Shown piece by piece: positions 40,101 to 49,227 of a stretch of DNA of 64,000 bases. Numbering within the stretch: the first letter of the stretch is position 1; every line of letters begins with the position of its first letter. Origin of the DNA: Gordonia alkaliphila (lineage in GTDB: Bacteria > Actinomycetota > Actinomycetes > Mycobacteriales > Mycobacteriaceae). The notes beneath the pieces are model-generated. The model ran no database searches, was not told the origin of the DNA, and was given only the letters and a program-made list of their open reading frames with translations. The translations under genes were made by a program, and so were the position numbers. The DNA lies in NCBI RefSeq assembly GCF_023017165.1, contig NZ_JALKBW010000001.1:3410001-3474000 (forward strand), read 5' to 3'.

Positions 40101-41504
40101 TTACGCGGGCTGCAGTTCCGGGGCCTCGTCGCCGTGCGCCTGGACCGGCACCGGATGGACGGCGCTGACGTCGGCGTCCTTGGTCTCGGTGATCAGGTAC
40201 GTGCACAGCACGCTGACCGAGGACAGGACCGCGAGCATGATACCCACCCAGATGGTGCCGGGACCGGCGATCAGCGGCACCGCGATCAGCGGCGGGATGG
40301 CGCCGCCGAAGATACCGGCCAGGTTGTAGCCCATGCCCGCGCCGGTGTAGCGGTAGCGCGCCTGGAACATCTCCGGCAGCAGCGCACCGGCCGGGCCGTA
40401 TGCGATACCGAAGATCAGCAGGGTGCCGATCAGCCCGATGAGGAAGGCGAGCTCGCCGCCGACGCTGAGGATCGGGAACAGCAGCAGCGACCACGGCACC
40501 GCCACGATCACCGAGACCATGATGACCCGACGGCGACCGAAACGATCGGAGTAGATGGCCGACGCCGCGGTGGACAGGCCGAAGAAGACTGCCGCGATCA
40601 TGCCGGAGGTCAGCACGAAGTTGCGCGACAGACCCATCTGGTCGGGGTTGGTGGCAAAGCTGGTGAGGAACGCCGTACCCATGTAGAAGAGCGAGAACAG
40701 ACTGGCCAGCGCACCGCCGGCGATCACGATCTCCTTCCACTGGAACTTCATGGCGTCGAGGAACGGGAGACGGTTGACAGCCTGCTTCGGCGCCTGGGCG
40801 CGCTGCGCCTGGGCCTGCTGGAACACCGGGGTCTCGGCGACGGCCAGGCGGACCCAGAGGCCCACCAGCACCAGCGCCATGGACAGGATGAACGGGATGC
40901 GCCAGCCGTAGCTGAGGAAGGCGTCGCTGGCGGTGCCGACGGTGAGGCTGGCGACCAGGAAGGTGAGGCTGGACAGGAAGAAGGCGAAGGCCGGGCCCAG
41001 CTGCGGGAACATCGCGTACAGGCCGCGCTTGCCCGCCGGGGCGTATTCGGAGGTCAGCAGCGTGGCGCCGGCCCATTCGCCGCCCACCGCGAAGCCCTGC
41101 AGGAAGCGCAGGGCCACCAGGATGGTAGGCGCCCAGATACCGATACCGCCGTCGAACATGCCGAAGGCGCCGGTCTCATAGCCGGGCAGCAGTCCGATAC
41201 CCACGGTGGCCAGGCCCATGATCAGCAGCGTCCACACCAGGGTGCGCTTGCGGCCGATGACGTCGCCGAAGTGTCCGAACAGGATCGCGCCGACCGGTCG
41301 GGCGAAGAATGCGACGGCGAAGGTCGCGAACGACGCGAGCGTGCCCGCGGTGCCGTTGGCTTCCGGGAAGAACACCGTCGGGAAGACGAGTGCGGCAGCG
41401 GTGCCGTAGATGAAGAAGTCGTAGAACTCGATGGTCGTTCCGATGGAGCTGGCCGCAGCCACTCTCCCCATACTGGTGCGTGGTGCCGACGGGGCCGTTG
41501 TCAC
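40101..41504 (-). CDS. MHS-family MFS metabolite:proton symporter
   Basis: A 467-residue, 12-helix major facilitator of the metabolite:H+ symporter (MHS) group. Signatures include EFYDFFIYGTAAALVFP (helix 1), FGDVIGRKRTL (loop 2-3) and GGEWAGATLLTSEYAP (helix 5). These carry carboxylates or aromatic acids (shikimate, alpha-ketoglutarate, or aromatic-acid types). With the adjacent lower meta-cleavage genes it may import a catabolic substrate; the ligand is unknown. GTG start with GAGGATCC upstream. A UUCG-loop hairpin separates it from the LuxR gene. Confidence 0.85.
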   Translation of the reverse strand: MTTAPSAPRTSMGRVAAASSIGTTIEFYDFFIYGTAAALVFPTVFFPEANGTAGTLASFATFAVAFFARPVGAILFGHFGDVIGRKRTLVWTLLIMGLATVGIGLLPGYETGAFGMFDGGIGIWAPTILVALRFLQGFAVGGEWAGATLLTSEYAPAGKRGLYAMFPQLGPAFAFFLSSLTFLVASLTVGTASDAFLSYGWRIPFILSMALVLVGLWVRLAVAETPVFQQAQAQRAQAPKQAVNRLPFLDAMKFQWKEIVIAGGALASLFSLFYMGTAFLTSFATNPDQMGLSRNFVLTSGMIAAVFFGLSTAASAIYSDRFGRRRVIMVSVIVAVPWSLLLFPILSVGGELAFLIGLIGTLLIFGIAYGPAGALLPEMFQARYRYTGAGMGYNLAGIFGGAIPPLIAVPLIAGPGTIWVGIMLAVLSSVSVLCTYLITETKDADVSAVHPVPVQAHGDEAPELQPA

Positions 41505-41595
41505 GGTGGATCCTCGTTCCTGTCATGTCGCTGACTTCACAGTCGGCGAATTACGTAAGCTCGCTCACACTAAGGCGGCGACCGAACGAGGCACC

Positions 41596-41612
41596 ACCCC
41601 CCGAAGGGGGGT
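41596..41612 (-). terminator. Terminator after the LuxR regulator
   Basis: ACCCCCC pairs with GGGGGGT around a GAA loop; on the minus strand this reads as a C-run with a TTCG tetraloop. It is 27 bp after the LuxR stop and before the MFS gene. Confidence 0.6.
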
Positions 41613-41638
41613 CGGTTAATCGGAAGTAACTAGAAGGG

Positions 41639-42472
41639 TCAGCCCGGCAGCAGCCCGGCGCGCCGGGCCAGCACCACGGCCTCCAGCCGCGTGCCGGCCT
41701 CGAGTTTGCCCATGGCGGCCTTCATGTAGCCCTTGACGGTCTCGGCCGAGACGCCCAGCTCTCCGCCGATTCGCGCGTTGGAATAGCCCAGCGCAGCCAG
41801 CGCGAGCACATCCTGCTCGCGCGGGGTCAGCGTCACCGCGACCGGCACCCGCAGGGCGGGCTCGTCGAGCAGAACGTCGGTGATGCGGGCGATCTCGTCG
41901 GCCAGCGCGGCGTCGTCGACGGTGCGCGCCAACAGCCGCAGTCGGGTGTACGCCTGCGACATGCGGTCGCGCAGCATGTCCACGTCCGGGCCCGCGCCCG
42001 CGTCCGCCTCGATCAGTGCGCGGGATACTGCGACCTGCTGTTCCAGGGTCCGCGCTTCGCCCACCAGGGTGTCGAAGAGACGGTTGCCGACGGGGTTCTC
42101 GCAGTGCAGACCGCCGTAGAGCACCGCGACCACCCGCCCGTCGACGATGGCCGGCACGGCGGCCACCGCGCGCAGCCCCTCCGCGGAGATGGCCGGGTTG
42201 TAGCGGTGGGTGATGTGCGGGGTCTTCAGGTAGTCGTCCACCGCGAGCGGGCGGTTGAGGCGCAGCACCTTGCCACCCAACCCGTGCCCGGCTTCGACGG
42301 ACAGACCGTCGAGCACCCCGCTGGTGCGGCCGACGAAGTGCGCGAGGGTCACCGCCGACCCGTCGCGCACCACACCGGCGAACGCCAGCGAGACGCCACT
42401 GGTGCGACGCACCCGACGCAGCGCCTCGGTGATCGGACCCGCCAACGACTTCTCGACCACGACCCTCACCAC
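41639..42472 (-). CDS. GAF-LuxR transcriptional regulator
   Basis: About 277 residues. The N-terminal two thirds resemble a GAF-type sensor (GLGGKVLRLNRPLAVDDYL; LRAVAAVPAIVDGRVVAVLYGG). The C-terminal LuxR helix-turn-helix (about 215-275) contains LTPREQDVLALAALGYSNARIG. This architecture is often found with aromatic-catabolism genes. Start is uncertain: the first ATG (42532) lies inside a 19-bp hairpin, so I took the GTG at 42472; GTG 42469 or 42460 are alternatives. Probably regulates the neighbouring transporter or catabolic genes. Confidence 0.75.
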   Translation of the reverse strand: MVRVVVEKSLAGPITEALRRVRRTSGVSLAFAGVVRDGSAVTLAHFVGRTSGVLDGLSVEAGHGLGGKVLRLNRPLAVDDYLKTPHITHRYNPAISAEGLRAVAAVPAIVDGRVVAVLYGGLHCENPVGNRLFDTLVGEARTLEQQVAVSRALIEADAGAGPDVDMLRDRMSQAYTRLRLLARTVDDAALADEIARITDVLLDEPALRVPVAVTLTPREQDVLALAALGYSNARIGGELGVSAETVKGYMKAAMGKLEAGTRLEAVVLARRAGLLPG

Positions 42473-42491
42473 CTGTTCACCGGATCGAAGA

Positions 42492-42532
42492 ATGAAACAC
42501 ACCCCGAACCACCGGTTCGGGGTGTGTTTCAT
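42492..42532. terminator. Perfect 19-bp stem-loop between catabolic operon and LuxR gene
   Basis: ATGAAACACACCCCGAACC at 42492-42510 pairs fully with 42514-42532 around ACC. It lies 76 bp after the aldolase stop and about 20 bp before the LuxR start. The T-rich 3' edge fits a terminator of the catabolic operon, but the perfect dyad also fits an operator. Confidence 0.65.
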
Positions 42533-42607
42533 GCTACCGAGCGGGCGAGCTGATTGTGTGCGTCACAAACCTCGCTCGACCAACGGCTGTTCAGGCTCGA
42601 CGGGCGG

Positions 42608-43660
42608 TCAGGCGTTCTCGAGCTCGCCGTCGCGCTCGGCCACCAGGTTCAGCGCGATGTCGACGATCATGTCCTCCTGGCCGCCGACCAGACGACGCTC
42701 ACCGCAGACGGTGAGGATGTCGCGCACGTCGAGGTCGTAGCGCGCGGCGGCGGTCTCGGCGTGACGCAGGAACGACGAGTAGACACCGGCGTAGCCGAGA
42801 GTCAGGGTCTCGCGGTCCACCCGCACCGGGCGGTCCTGCAGCGGACGCACGATGTCGTCGGCCGCATCCTGCAGCTTGTTCAGGTCGCAGCGATGCTCGA
42901 AACCGAGCAGGTTGGCGACGGCGATGAACGGCTCTATCGGGCAGTTACCCGCACCCGCGCCGTGGCCGGCCAGCGAGGCGTCGACGCGGTACACGCCGTT
43001 CTCCACGGCCACCACCGAGTTGGCCACCGACAGCGACAGGTTCTCGTGCGCGTGAATGCCGATCTCGGTGTTCGGATCGAGCACGTCGCGGTAGGCCTTG
43101 ACCCGCGCCTGCACGTCACCCATGGTCAGGCGGCCGCCCGAGTCGGTGATGTACACGCAGTCGGCGCCGTAGGACTCCATCATCTTGGCCTGCTTGGCCA
43201 GCGATGCGGGGTCGCTCATGTGCGAGAGCATGAGGAAGCCGGAGACGTCCATGCCGATCTCCTTGGCGGCACCGATGTGCTGCGCGGAGACGTCGGCCTC
43301 GGTGCAGTGGGTGGCCACGCGAACCGAGCGGACGCCCAGGTCGTAGGCGCGCTTGAGTTCAGTGACGGTGCCGACGCCGGGGAGCATGAGGGTGGTCAGC
43401 CGTGCGTTCTTCAGCACGTCGGCCGCAGCCTCGATCCACTCCCAGTCGGTATGCGAGCCGGGACCGTAGTTCACCGAACCGCCCGAGATGCCGTCGCCGT
43501 GGGCCACCTCGATGGCATCCACGCCGGCGTCGTCGAGCGCCGAGACGATGCGCTGCACGTCCTCGGTGGAGATCTGGTGCCGGATGGCATGCATGCCGTC
43601 GCGCAGGGTCACGTCCTGCACGAAGATCGACGGGCCGGAGTTCTGCTGCTGGTCGGTCAT
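42608..43660 (-). CDS. hsaF: 4-hydroxy-2-oxovalerate aldolase
   Basis: Splits 4-hydroxy-2-oxoacids into pyruvate and an aldehyde. The 350-residue protein has the HMG-CoA-lyase-like TIM barrel with [16 protein letters not shown] (metal Asp and catalytic His) and GIHAHENLS (metal His pair). It forms a channelling complex with the acylating dehydrogenase encoded just upstream (4-base overlap). Gene symbol follows the actinobacterial steroid-degradation set; a BphI/DmpG-type use for other aromatics is equally possible. Confidence 0.9.
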   Translation of the reverse strand: MTDQQQNSGPSIFVQDVTLRDGMHAIRHQISTEDVQRIVSALDDAGVDAIEVAHGDGISGGSVNYGPGSHTDWEWIEAAADVLKNARLTTLMLPGVGTVTELKRAYDLGVRSVRVATHCTEADVSAQHIGAAKEIGMDVSGFLMLSHMSDPASLAKQAKMMESYGADCVYITDSGGRLTMGDVQARVKAYRDVLDPNTEIGIHAHENLSLSVANSVVAVENGVYRVDASLAGHGAGAGNCPIEPFIAVANLLGFEHRCDLNKLQDAADDIVRPLQDRPVRVDRETLTLGYAGVYSSFLRHAETAAARYDLDVRDILTVCGERRLVGGQEDMIVDIALNLVAERDGELENA

Positions 43661-44619
43661 GCGAGTTCCCCTTCATTGGCGGCACGCGCCGCGATCCGCT
43701 CGGCGACCTGCAGGCCGGCCGAGGTCATGATGTCCAGGTTGCCCGCGTAGGCGGGCAGGTAGTGGGCGGCGCCTTCCACCTCGAGGAAGACCGACACCTG
43801 GTGGGTCGGGCGGATCTCCTCGTCGTCGGCGAGCAGCGTCTCGACCGGGCTCGACTCCGGGATCTCGGTGATCTGCACCTTCTGCTTCAGGCGGTAGCCG
43901 GGGACGTAGGCCGAGACGTCGTCGACCATCTTCTCCACCGACAGGCGGATCTGCTCCTGGGTATCCTCGTCCGGAGCCTCGACCAGGGTGTAGACGGTGT
44001 CGCGCATCATCAGCGGCGGCTCGGCCGGGTTCAGGATGATGACGGCCTTGCCGCGACGCGCGCCGCCGACCTGCTCGATGGCGCCCGAGGTGGTCTCGGT
44101 GAACTCGTCGATGTTGGCGCGGGTGCCCGGGCCGGCCGACTTGGAGGCGATGGAGGCGACGATCTCGGCGTAGGCCACCGGGGTGACGCGCGAGACGGCG
44201 GCGACCACCGGAATGGTGGCTTGGCCACCGCAGGTCACCATGTTCACGTTCGGGGCGTCGAGGTGGTCGTCGAGGTTCACCGACGGCACCACGAACGGGC
44301 CGATCGCGGCGGGCGTCAGGTCGATCATCCGCTTGCCGAGCGGCTGCAGGATCGACGCGTTGTGCTCGTGCGCCTTGGCCGAGGTCGCGTCGAAGACGAT
44401 GTCGATCTCGTCGAAGTTCGGGAGCTTCACCAGGCCGTCGACACCCTCGTGGGTGGTCGGGATGCCCAGGCGCTGGGCGCGGGCGAGGCCGTCGGAGTCG
44501 GGGTCGATGCCGACCATGGCACCCATCTCCAGGTGCTTGGCGTTGCGGATCACCTTGAACATCAAGTCGGTGCCGATGTTGCCCGAGCCGATGATGGCGA
44601 CCTTGGTCTTCTTACTCAT
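43657..44619 (-). CDS. hsaG: Acetaldehyde/propanal dehydrogenase (acylating)
   Basis: Oxidises the aldehyde made by the aldolase to an acyl-CoA with NAD+. The 320-residue protein has [10 protein letters not shown] (NAD binding) and the catalytic cysteine in [14 protein letters not shown] start at 44619. It overlaps the hydratase by 8 bases and the aldolase by 4, consistent with tight coupling of the enzyme complex. Confidence 0.91.
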   Translation of the reverse strand: MSKKTKVAIIGSGNIGTDLMFKVIRNAKHLEMGAMVGIDPDSDGLARAQRLGIPTTHEGVDGLVKLPNFDEIDIVFDATSAKAHEHNASILQPLGKRMIDLTPAAIGPFVVPSVNLDDHLDAPNVNMVTCGGQATIPVVAAVSRVTPVAYAEIVASIASKSAGPGTRANIDEFTETTSGAIEQVGGARRGKAVIILNPAEPPLMMRDTVYTLVEAPDEDTQEQIRLSVEKMVDDVSAYVPGYRLKQKVQITEIPESSPVETLLADDEEIRPTHQVSVFLEVEGAAHYLPAYAGNLDIMTSAGLQVAERIAARAANEGELA

Positions 44620-45427
44620 GGGTGTTTCCTTCACTGAATCGGGCGTTGACGGTGCCGAGGCCGATGATCTCGACGGTGACGTCGTCGCCGGCGGCGAGCG
44701 GACGCATGGGGCCGAGGGCACCGGACAGAATCACCTGGCCGGCACGCAGCGGCTCGCCGAAGTCGCGGGCGGCGCGAGCCAACCAGGCGACGGCGTTGAG
44801 GGGGTCGCCGAGGCAGGCGGCACCGTTGCCGGTGGACACCTCCTCGCCGTTGATGAGCATCCGCATGCCGACGTCGACGGGCGAGAACTCGTCGAGGGTC
44901 TTGCGGTCGGTGCCGAGGACGTAGACGCCCGACGACGCGTTGTCGGCGACGGTGTCGGCGAAGGCGATGTCCCAGCCGGCGATCCGGCTGTCGCAGATCT
45001 CGATGGCGGCCACGCCGTAGTCGACGGCCGCGCGGATCTGCTCGGTGTCGAGCGGTCCGTCGGCCAGGTCGGCCTTGAGGACGAAGGCCACCTCGGCCTC
45101 GGCCTTGGGCTGCAGCAACCGGTCGATCGGCACTTCGTCGCCGTCGGAGTAGGCCATGTCGTCGAAGACGACGCCGAAGTCGGGCTGGTCGACGCCCATC
45201 TGCTCCTGCACGGCGGCACTGGTGAGGCCGATCTTGCGGCCGACGATGGTGGCGCCGGCGGCCACGCGGCCGGCGGTGAGGCGTTCTTGCACGCGGTAGG
45301 CGGCGGCGAGGTCGGTGGGCCCGATGAACTCGCGCACCGGCGCGCAGGCGGTCCGCGTCTGCAGCGCGGTGAGCAGCCGCTCCGCCGCCTGCGCCTCGGC
45401 GGCTTCGTTCTCGACAGATGTGGTCAT
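44612..45427 (-). CDS. hsaE: 2-hydroxypenta-2,4-dienoate hydratase
   Basis: Adds water to 2-hydroxydienoates to give 4-hydroxy-2-oxoacids. The 271-residue protein has the GRKIGLTS and [12 protein letters not shown] motifs, the latter with the metal-binding acids, plus AIEICDSRI. First gene of a three-gene hydratase-dehydrogenase-aldolase operon. No ring-cleavage dioxygenase is present in the window, so it works with an upper pathway encoded elsewhere. Confidence 0.9.
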   Translation of the reverse strand: MTTSVENEAAEAQAAERLLTALQTRTACAPVREFIGPTDLAAAYRVQERLTAGRVAAGATIVGRKIGLTSAAVQEQMGVDQPDFGVVFDDMAYSDGDEVPIDRLLQPKAEAEVAFVLKADLADGPLDTEQIRAAVDYGVAAIEICDSRIAGWDIAFADTVADNASSGVYVLGTDRKTLDEFSPVDVGMRMLINGEEVSTGNGAACLGDPLNAVAWLARAARDFGEPLRAGQVILSGALGPMRPLAAGDDVTVEIIGLGTVNARFSEGNTHE

Positions 45428-45483
45428 GACTCGATGATCACCCCGCCGCGCGCCACCGGAAAGCCTTTCGTCTCACTGAGCGA

Positions 45484-45495
45484 TACGCTGGTGTC
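45484..45495 (+). promoter_or_regulatory. Leaderless promoter of the IclR gene
   Basis: TACGCT (45484-45489) followed by GGTGTC then ATG. A start at the usual distance would put transcription at the ATG itself, and no ribosome-binding site is visible. A small dyad CTCA-C-TGAG (45472-45480) just upstream may be an operator for IclR. Confidence 0.45.
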
Positions 45496-46269
45496 ATGAG
45501 CAGTTCGTCGACGCCGCCGACCGACACCGTCCTCGGGAAAGTGATGACGATCCTGCACGCCTTCGAGGTGGACGATCACGACCTGGCGCTCGCCGAACTG
45601 GTGCGCCGCACCGGCCTGCACAAGGCCACCGCGCACCGACTCTGCGGCGAGATGGTCCAGGCCCATCTGCTGGACCGCACCCCCGGCGGCTATCGACTGT
45701 CCGGCGGACTCTTCGAATTGGGCATGCGCGCGTCGGTGGAGCGCGGCCTGCTGGAGATCGCCATGCCCTTCCTCCAGGACCTGTACGAGCGCACGCGCGA
45801 GACCGTCCATCTGGGCGTGCTCGACGGCGACGAAGTGATGTACGTGGCCAAGATCGGCGGCCACCGCCAGGCGAGCGCGCCGAGCCGCACCGGCGGCCGA
45901 ATGCCGTTGCACTGCACCGGAATCGGGAAAGCCCTTCTGGCACACACCGATGCCCAGACGCAGCGACGAGTGTTGAGCGCCCCCCTGGTGCGCCGCACGC
46001 CGCGCACGATCGTCGCGCCCGGCCTCCTCAGCCAACAGCTCGACGCGGCCCGCGAGACCGGCGTGACCTTCGAGTACGAGGAGTCCGCTCTCGGCATCGC
46101 GTGTGTGGCCGCGCCGATCCTCGACGTCGGCGACAACTCCCTCATCGCCGCCATCAGCGCCACCGGTCCGGTGCACCGTTATCGACCCGAGCAGCACGTG
46201 GCGGCGGTGCGCGCCGCGGCCGGCGGGATCGCAGCCACCCTGCACCGGCGACGCGCGTTGGCGCACTGA
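45496..46269 (+). CDS. IclR-family regulator
   Basis: A 257-residue regulator. The N-terminal winged helix (about 10-75; LAELVRRTGLHKATAHRL) precedes the IclR effector domain (TVHLGVLDGDEVMYVAKI; PLHCTGIGKALLAH; ESALGIACVAAPI). It is divergent from the catabolic operon by 68 bp, a layout typical of a direct regulator of that operon. The inducer is unknown. Confidence 0.9.
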   Translation: MSSSSTPPTDTVLGKVMTILHAFEVDDHDLALAELVRRTGLHKATAHRLCGEMVQAHLLDRTPGGYRLSGGLFELGMRASVERGLLEIAMPFLQDLYERTRETVHLGVLDGDEVMYVAKIGGHRQASAPSRTGGRMPLHCTGIGKALLAHTDAQTQRRVLSAPLVRRTPRTIVAPGLLSQQLDAARETGVTFEYEESALGIACVAAPILDVGDNSLIAAISATGPVHRYRPEQHVAAVRAAAGGIAATLHRRRALAH

Positions 46270-46311
46270 CCCTCGCGCCGAAACCCTTGTGCGCCTGTCA
46301 CACTGGAGAGC

Positions 46312-47250
46312 GTGATTCGAGTGGGACTGACCGGCGGTATCGGCGCCGGCAAATCGACCGTGGCCAAGACCTTCATCGAGCGGGGCGCCTATCACGTCGA
46401 CGCCGACCGCATCGCTCGCGAAGTGGTGGAGCCCGGCACCCCCGGTCTCGCCGCGCTGGTGGAGGCTTTCGGCCCGGAGATTCTCGCCGCCGACGGCAGC
46501 CTCGACCGCCCCGCGCTGGCCGCTCGCGCCTTCGTCGACGAGGAGAGCGTCAAGACCCTCAACGGCATCACGCACCCGCTGATCGGGGCGCGCACCCAGG
46601 AGCTGAACGACGCCGCGCCCGCCGACGCGGTGATCCTGCACGATGTCCCGCTCCTCGTCGAAGGCCACATGGCGCCGTTCTACGACGCGGTGATCGTGGT
46701 GCACACCGACGCCGACCTCCGCCTGGACCGGCTGGTGAATTTGCGCGGCATGGATGCCGACGACGCCCGCGCGCGGATCGACGCGCAGGCCACCGACGAG
46801 CAGCGCCGCGCCGTCGCCGACATCTGGCTGGACAACTCCGGGACCCCCGACGAGCTGGCGGCCCAAGCACTGCAGGTGTGGACCGAGCGTCTGATTCCGT
46901 TGCGCGACAACCACCTTGCGGGCGCCCCCGCACCGCTGCCCACCGACGCGGTGGACGCCGACGAGACGTGGGCGGCCGTCGGCGCGCGCGTCGTGAACCG
47001 CCTGTGGGCGATCCTGGGCGCGACCGCCACGAAGATCGACCACGTCGGCCCCACCGCCGACCCGAGCGCCGCGTCCGCGATCCCGGTGATCGACGTCGAG
47101 GTGACGGTGGCCGATCAGGCGGCCGCCGCCCGCGCCGCCGAACTCCTCTCCGCTGCCGGCTTCCCCCGCCTGCCCGGCGCCGCGGAGGGCCTCCACGCGA
47201 CCGTCGATCCCGGCCGCCCCGCGCGGGTGCGGATCACCGTCGCCGACTGA
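46312..47250 (+). CDS. coaE: Dephospho-CoA kinase with shortened GrpB-like tail
   Basis: Last step of CoA synthesis: phosphorylates dephospho-CoA. Residues 1-200 are the kinase: Walker A GLTGGIGAGKST (7-18), DADRIAREVV and the HDVPLLVE motif. Residues 210-312 resemble a partial GrpB/UPF0157 domain (KIDHVGPTADPS; IPVIDVEVTV). M. tuberculosis CoaE is about 407 residues with a full domain, so the tail here is about 95 residues shorter. GTG start with GGAGAG upstream. Confidence 0.93.
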   Translation: MIRVGLTGGIGAGKSTVAKTFIERGAYHVDADRIAREVVEPGTPGLAALVEAFGPEILAADGSLDRPALAARAFVDEESVKTLNGITHPLIGARTQELNDAAPADAVILHDVPLLVEGHMAPFYDAVIVVHTDADLRLDRLVNLRGMDADDARARIDAQATDEQRRAVADIWLDNSGTPDELAAQALQVWTERLIPLRDNHLAGAPAPLPTDAVDADETWAAVGARVVNRLWAILGATATKIDHVGPTADPSAASAIPVIDVEVTVADQAAAARAAELLSAAGFPRLPGAAEGLHATVDPGRPARVRITVAD

Positions 47251-47260
47251 CCGGTGCATC

Positions 47261-47335
47261 GGTAGAACAACGGCGTCCTGGCGGCCGCCAATGCATTTAC
47301 GTCGTCGGTGAGCGCCAGGACGCCGTTGTTTTACC
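47261..47335. repeat. Long inverted repeat after coaE (23-bp arms)
   Basis: Arms 47261-47283 and 47313-47335 pair at 22 of 23 positions around a 29-base centre. The left arm begins 10 bp after the coaE stop. The right arm contains TTGTTTTACC, so it may terminate coaE, but the arm length and wide loop are unusual for a terminator. Confidence 0.7.
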
Positions 47336-47436
47336 AGGCGGCGTCGTCAGGAAGGCGTGACGGCTTCGGGTTGACCAGCCACGGACCGGGCCGCCCGACG
47401 GTTCGCCAGCCGATTCGGCACCCCGAACCGAGATGC

Positions 47437-47473
47437 CAGAACCCCCGGCCGCCGAAGCGGACCGGGGGTTCTG
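47437..47473. terminator. Terminator downstream of rpsA
   Basis: Perfect 12-bp inverted repeat CAGAACCCCCGG with its complement, loop of 13 bases, 22 bp after the rpsA stop. No T-tract on the rpsA side. Confidence 0.65.
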
Positions 47474-47494
47474 TGCTAGCTGTCAGCTACCGGG

Positions 47495-48973
47495 TCAGTT
47501 GCCGCCGGTCAGCTTCTCGCGGAGAGCAGCGAGCTGCTCATCGCTGGCCAGCGAGCCGCCGGCCGGAGCCGAGCTGCTGCTGGACGAGCTCGACGAGGAG
47601 CTCGAGGACGAGCCACCGGTGGAGCTGGAGTAGTCGCCGGCGTTCTCCGCCTCGGCAGCAGCCGCTGCGAACTTCTCCATCTGAGCGGTGTGCATCTTGT
47701 GACGACGCTCCGCCTCGGCGTACCGGCCTTCCCACTCTTCACGCTGCGCGTCGAAGCCTTCGAGCCACTCGTTGGTCTCGGCGTCGAAGCCCTCGGGGAA
47801 GATGTAGTTGCCCTGATCGTCGTAGCTGTCGGCCATGCCGTACTTCGACGGATCGAACTCTTCAGTGTAGTCCTCGTTGGCCTGCTTCAGCGACAGCGAG
47901 ATACGACGACGATCGAGGTCGATGTCGATGACCTTGACCATCGCGTCGTCGCCGACTGCGACGACCTGGTCCGGAACCTCGACGTGGCGCTCGGCCAGCT
48001 CCGAGATGTGCACCAGGCCCTCGATGCCCTCTTCGACGCGGACGAACGCACCGAACGGCACCAGCTTGGTGACCTTGCCCGGCACGATCTGACCGATCGC
48101 GTGGGTGCGGGCGAACTGACGCCACGGGTCTTCCTGCGTCGCCTTGAGCGACAGGGAGACGCGCTCGCGATCCATGTCGACGTCGAGGACCTCCACGGTG
48201 ACCTCGTCGCCCACGGCCACGACCTCGGACGGGTGATCGATGTGCTTCCACGACAGCTCGGAGACGTGCACCAGGCCGTCGACGCCGCCGAGATCGACGA
48301 ACGCGCCGAAGTTGACGATCGAGGACACGACGCCCTTGCGGACCTGCCCCTTGGCCAGCTTGTTCAGGAACTCGCTGCGGACCTCGGACTGGGTCTGCTC
48401 GAGCCATGCGCGACGCGACAGGACCACGTTGTTGCGGTTCTTGTCGAGCTCGATGATCTTGGCCTCGACCTCCTTGCCGATGTACGGCTGCAGGTCGCGG
48501 ACGCGACGCATCTCCACCAGCGAAGCCGGGAGGAAGCCGCGCAGGCCGATGTCGAGGATCAGGCCGCCCTTGACGACCTCGATGACGGTGCCCTTGACGG
48601 CCTCGTCCTTCTCCTTGAGCTCCTCGATGGTGCCCCAGGCGCGCTCGTACTGTGCGCGCTTCTTGGACAGGATCAGGCGGCCTTCCTTGTCCTCCTTGGT
48701 GAGAACGAGGGCTTCGACCTCGTCACCGACGGTGACGACTTCGCTCGGGTCGACGTCGTGCTTGATCGACAGCTCGCGCGAGGGGATGACACCCTCGGTC
48801 TTGTAGCCGATGTCAAGCAGCACCTCGTCGCGATCGACCTTGACGATGGTGCCCTCGACGATGTCGCCATCGTTGAAGTACTTGATCGTGGAGTCGATGG
48901 CAGCGAGGAAGTCCTCAGCCGAGCCGATATCGTTGACGGCTACTTGCGGCGAGGTGATCGTGGGGGACGACAT
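47495..48973 (-). CDS. rpsA: 30S ribosomal protein S1
   Basis: S1 binds mRNA on the 30S subunit and aids initiation. The 492-residue protein has four S1 RNA-binding domains (about residues 30-105, 120-188, 205-275, 290-362); the third contains GVVSSIVNFGAFVDLGGVDG. Start ATG 48973 (MSSPTITSPQVAVNDIG) matches the family. The C-terminal region has a run of about 17 serines (near 450-470), longer than in M. tuberculosis, before the conserved end GGSLASDEQLAALREKL. In M. tuberculosis the S1 C-terminus has been implicated in tmRNA and pyrazinoic acid effects, which are debated. Confidence 0.97.
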   Translation of the reverse strand: MSSPTITSPQVAVNDIGSAEDFLAAIDSTIKYFNDGDIVEGTIVKVDRDEVLLDIGYKTEGVIPSRELSIKHDVDPSEVVTVGDEVEALVLTKEDKEGRLILSKKRAQYERAWGTIEELKEKDEAVKGTVIEVVKGGLILDIGLRGFLPASLVEMRRVRDLQPYIGKEVEAKIIELDKNRNNVVLSRRAWLEQTQSEVRSEFLNKLAKGQVRKGVVSSIVNFGAFVDLGGVDGLVHVSELSWKHIDHPSEVVAVGDEVTVEVLDVDMDRERVSLSLKATQEDPWRQFARTHAIGQIVPGKVTKLVPFGAFVRVEEGIEGLVHISELAERHVEVPDQVVAVGDDAMVKVIDIDLDRRRISLSLKQANEDYTEEFDPSKYGMADSYDDQGNYIFPEGFDAETNEWLEGFDAQREEWEGRYAEAERRHKMHTAQMEKFAAAAAEAENAGDYSSSTGGSSSSSSSSSSSSSSAPAGGSLASDEQLAALREKLTGGN

Positions 48974-49080
48974 GTGGTGAGTTGCTCCGGACAGGTAAGT
49001 AGGTTGTGGCGGTTTCCACGGCCGCATTACTGCAGGTAGCGACCGTTTTACCGATTACTGGCCCAGCCCCGCGATCGTCA

Positions 49081-49104
49081 CCGGTAAGAGTTCCGGTAAG
49101 AGTT
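49081..49104. repeat. Tandem 12-bp direct repeat in the rpsA upstream region
   Basis: CCGGTAAGAGTT occurs twice in tandem (49081-49092, 49093-49104), about 110 bp upstream of the rpsA start. It could be a regulator site or simple slippage. The rest of 48974-49227 holds no gene that I can see. Confidence 0.6.
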
Positions 49105-49227
49105 ACGGTCCACGGAGCCGGATGCGCGTATCGAAGACACGCACCAGCAAGGCTACTCCACCACCTCTGTGCTGCACAAACGGGGCCGAACGCACGCTCG
49201 GTGCACCGTCCTACCGAAAGGCGTCTC

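Noticed and set aside
42473..42532. ATG start of the LuxR gene at 42532
   Set aside because: The codon is inside a perfect 19-bp stem-loop with no ribosome site; similarity starts later.
45424..47259. A 611-residue minus frame across the IclR and coaE genes
   Set aside because: Shadow of two well-recognised plus-strand genes with motifs and correct starts.
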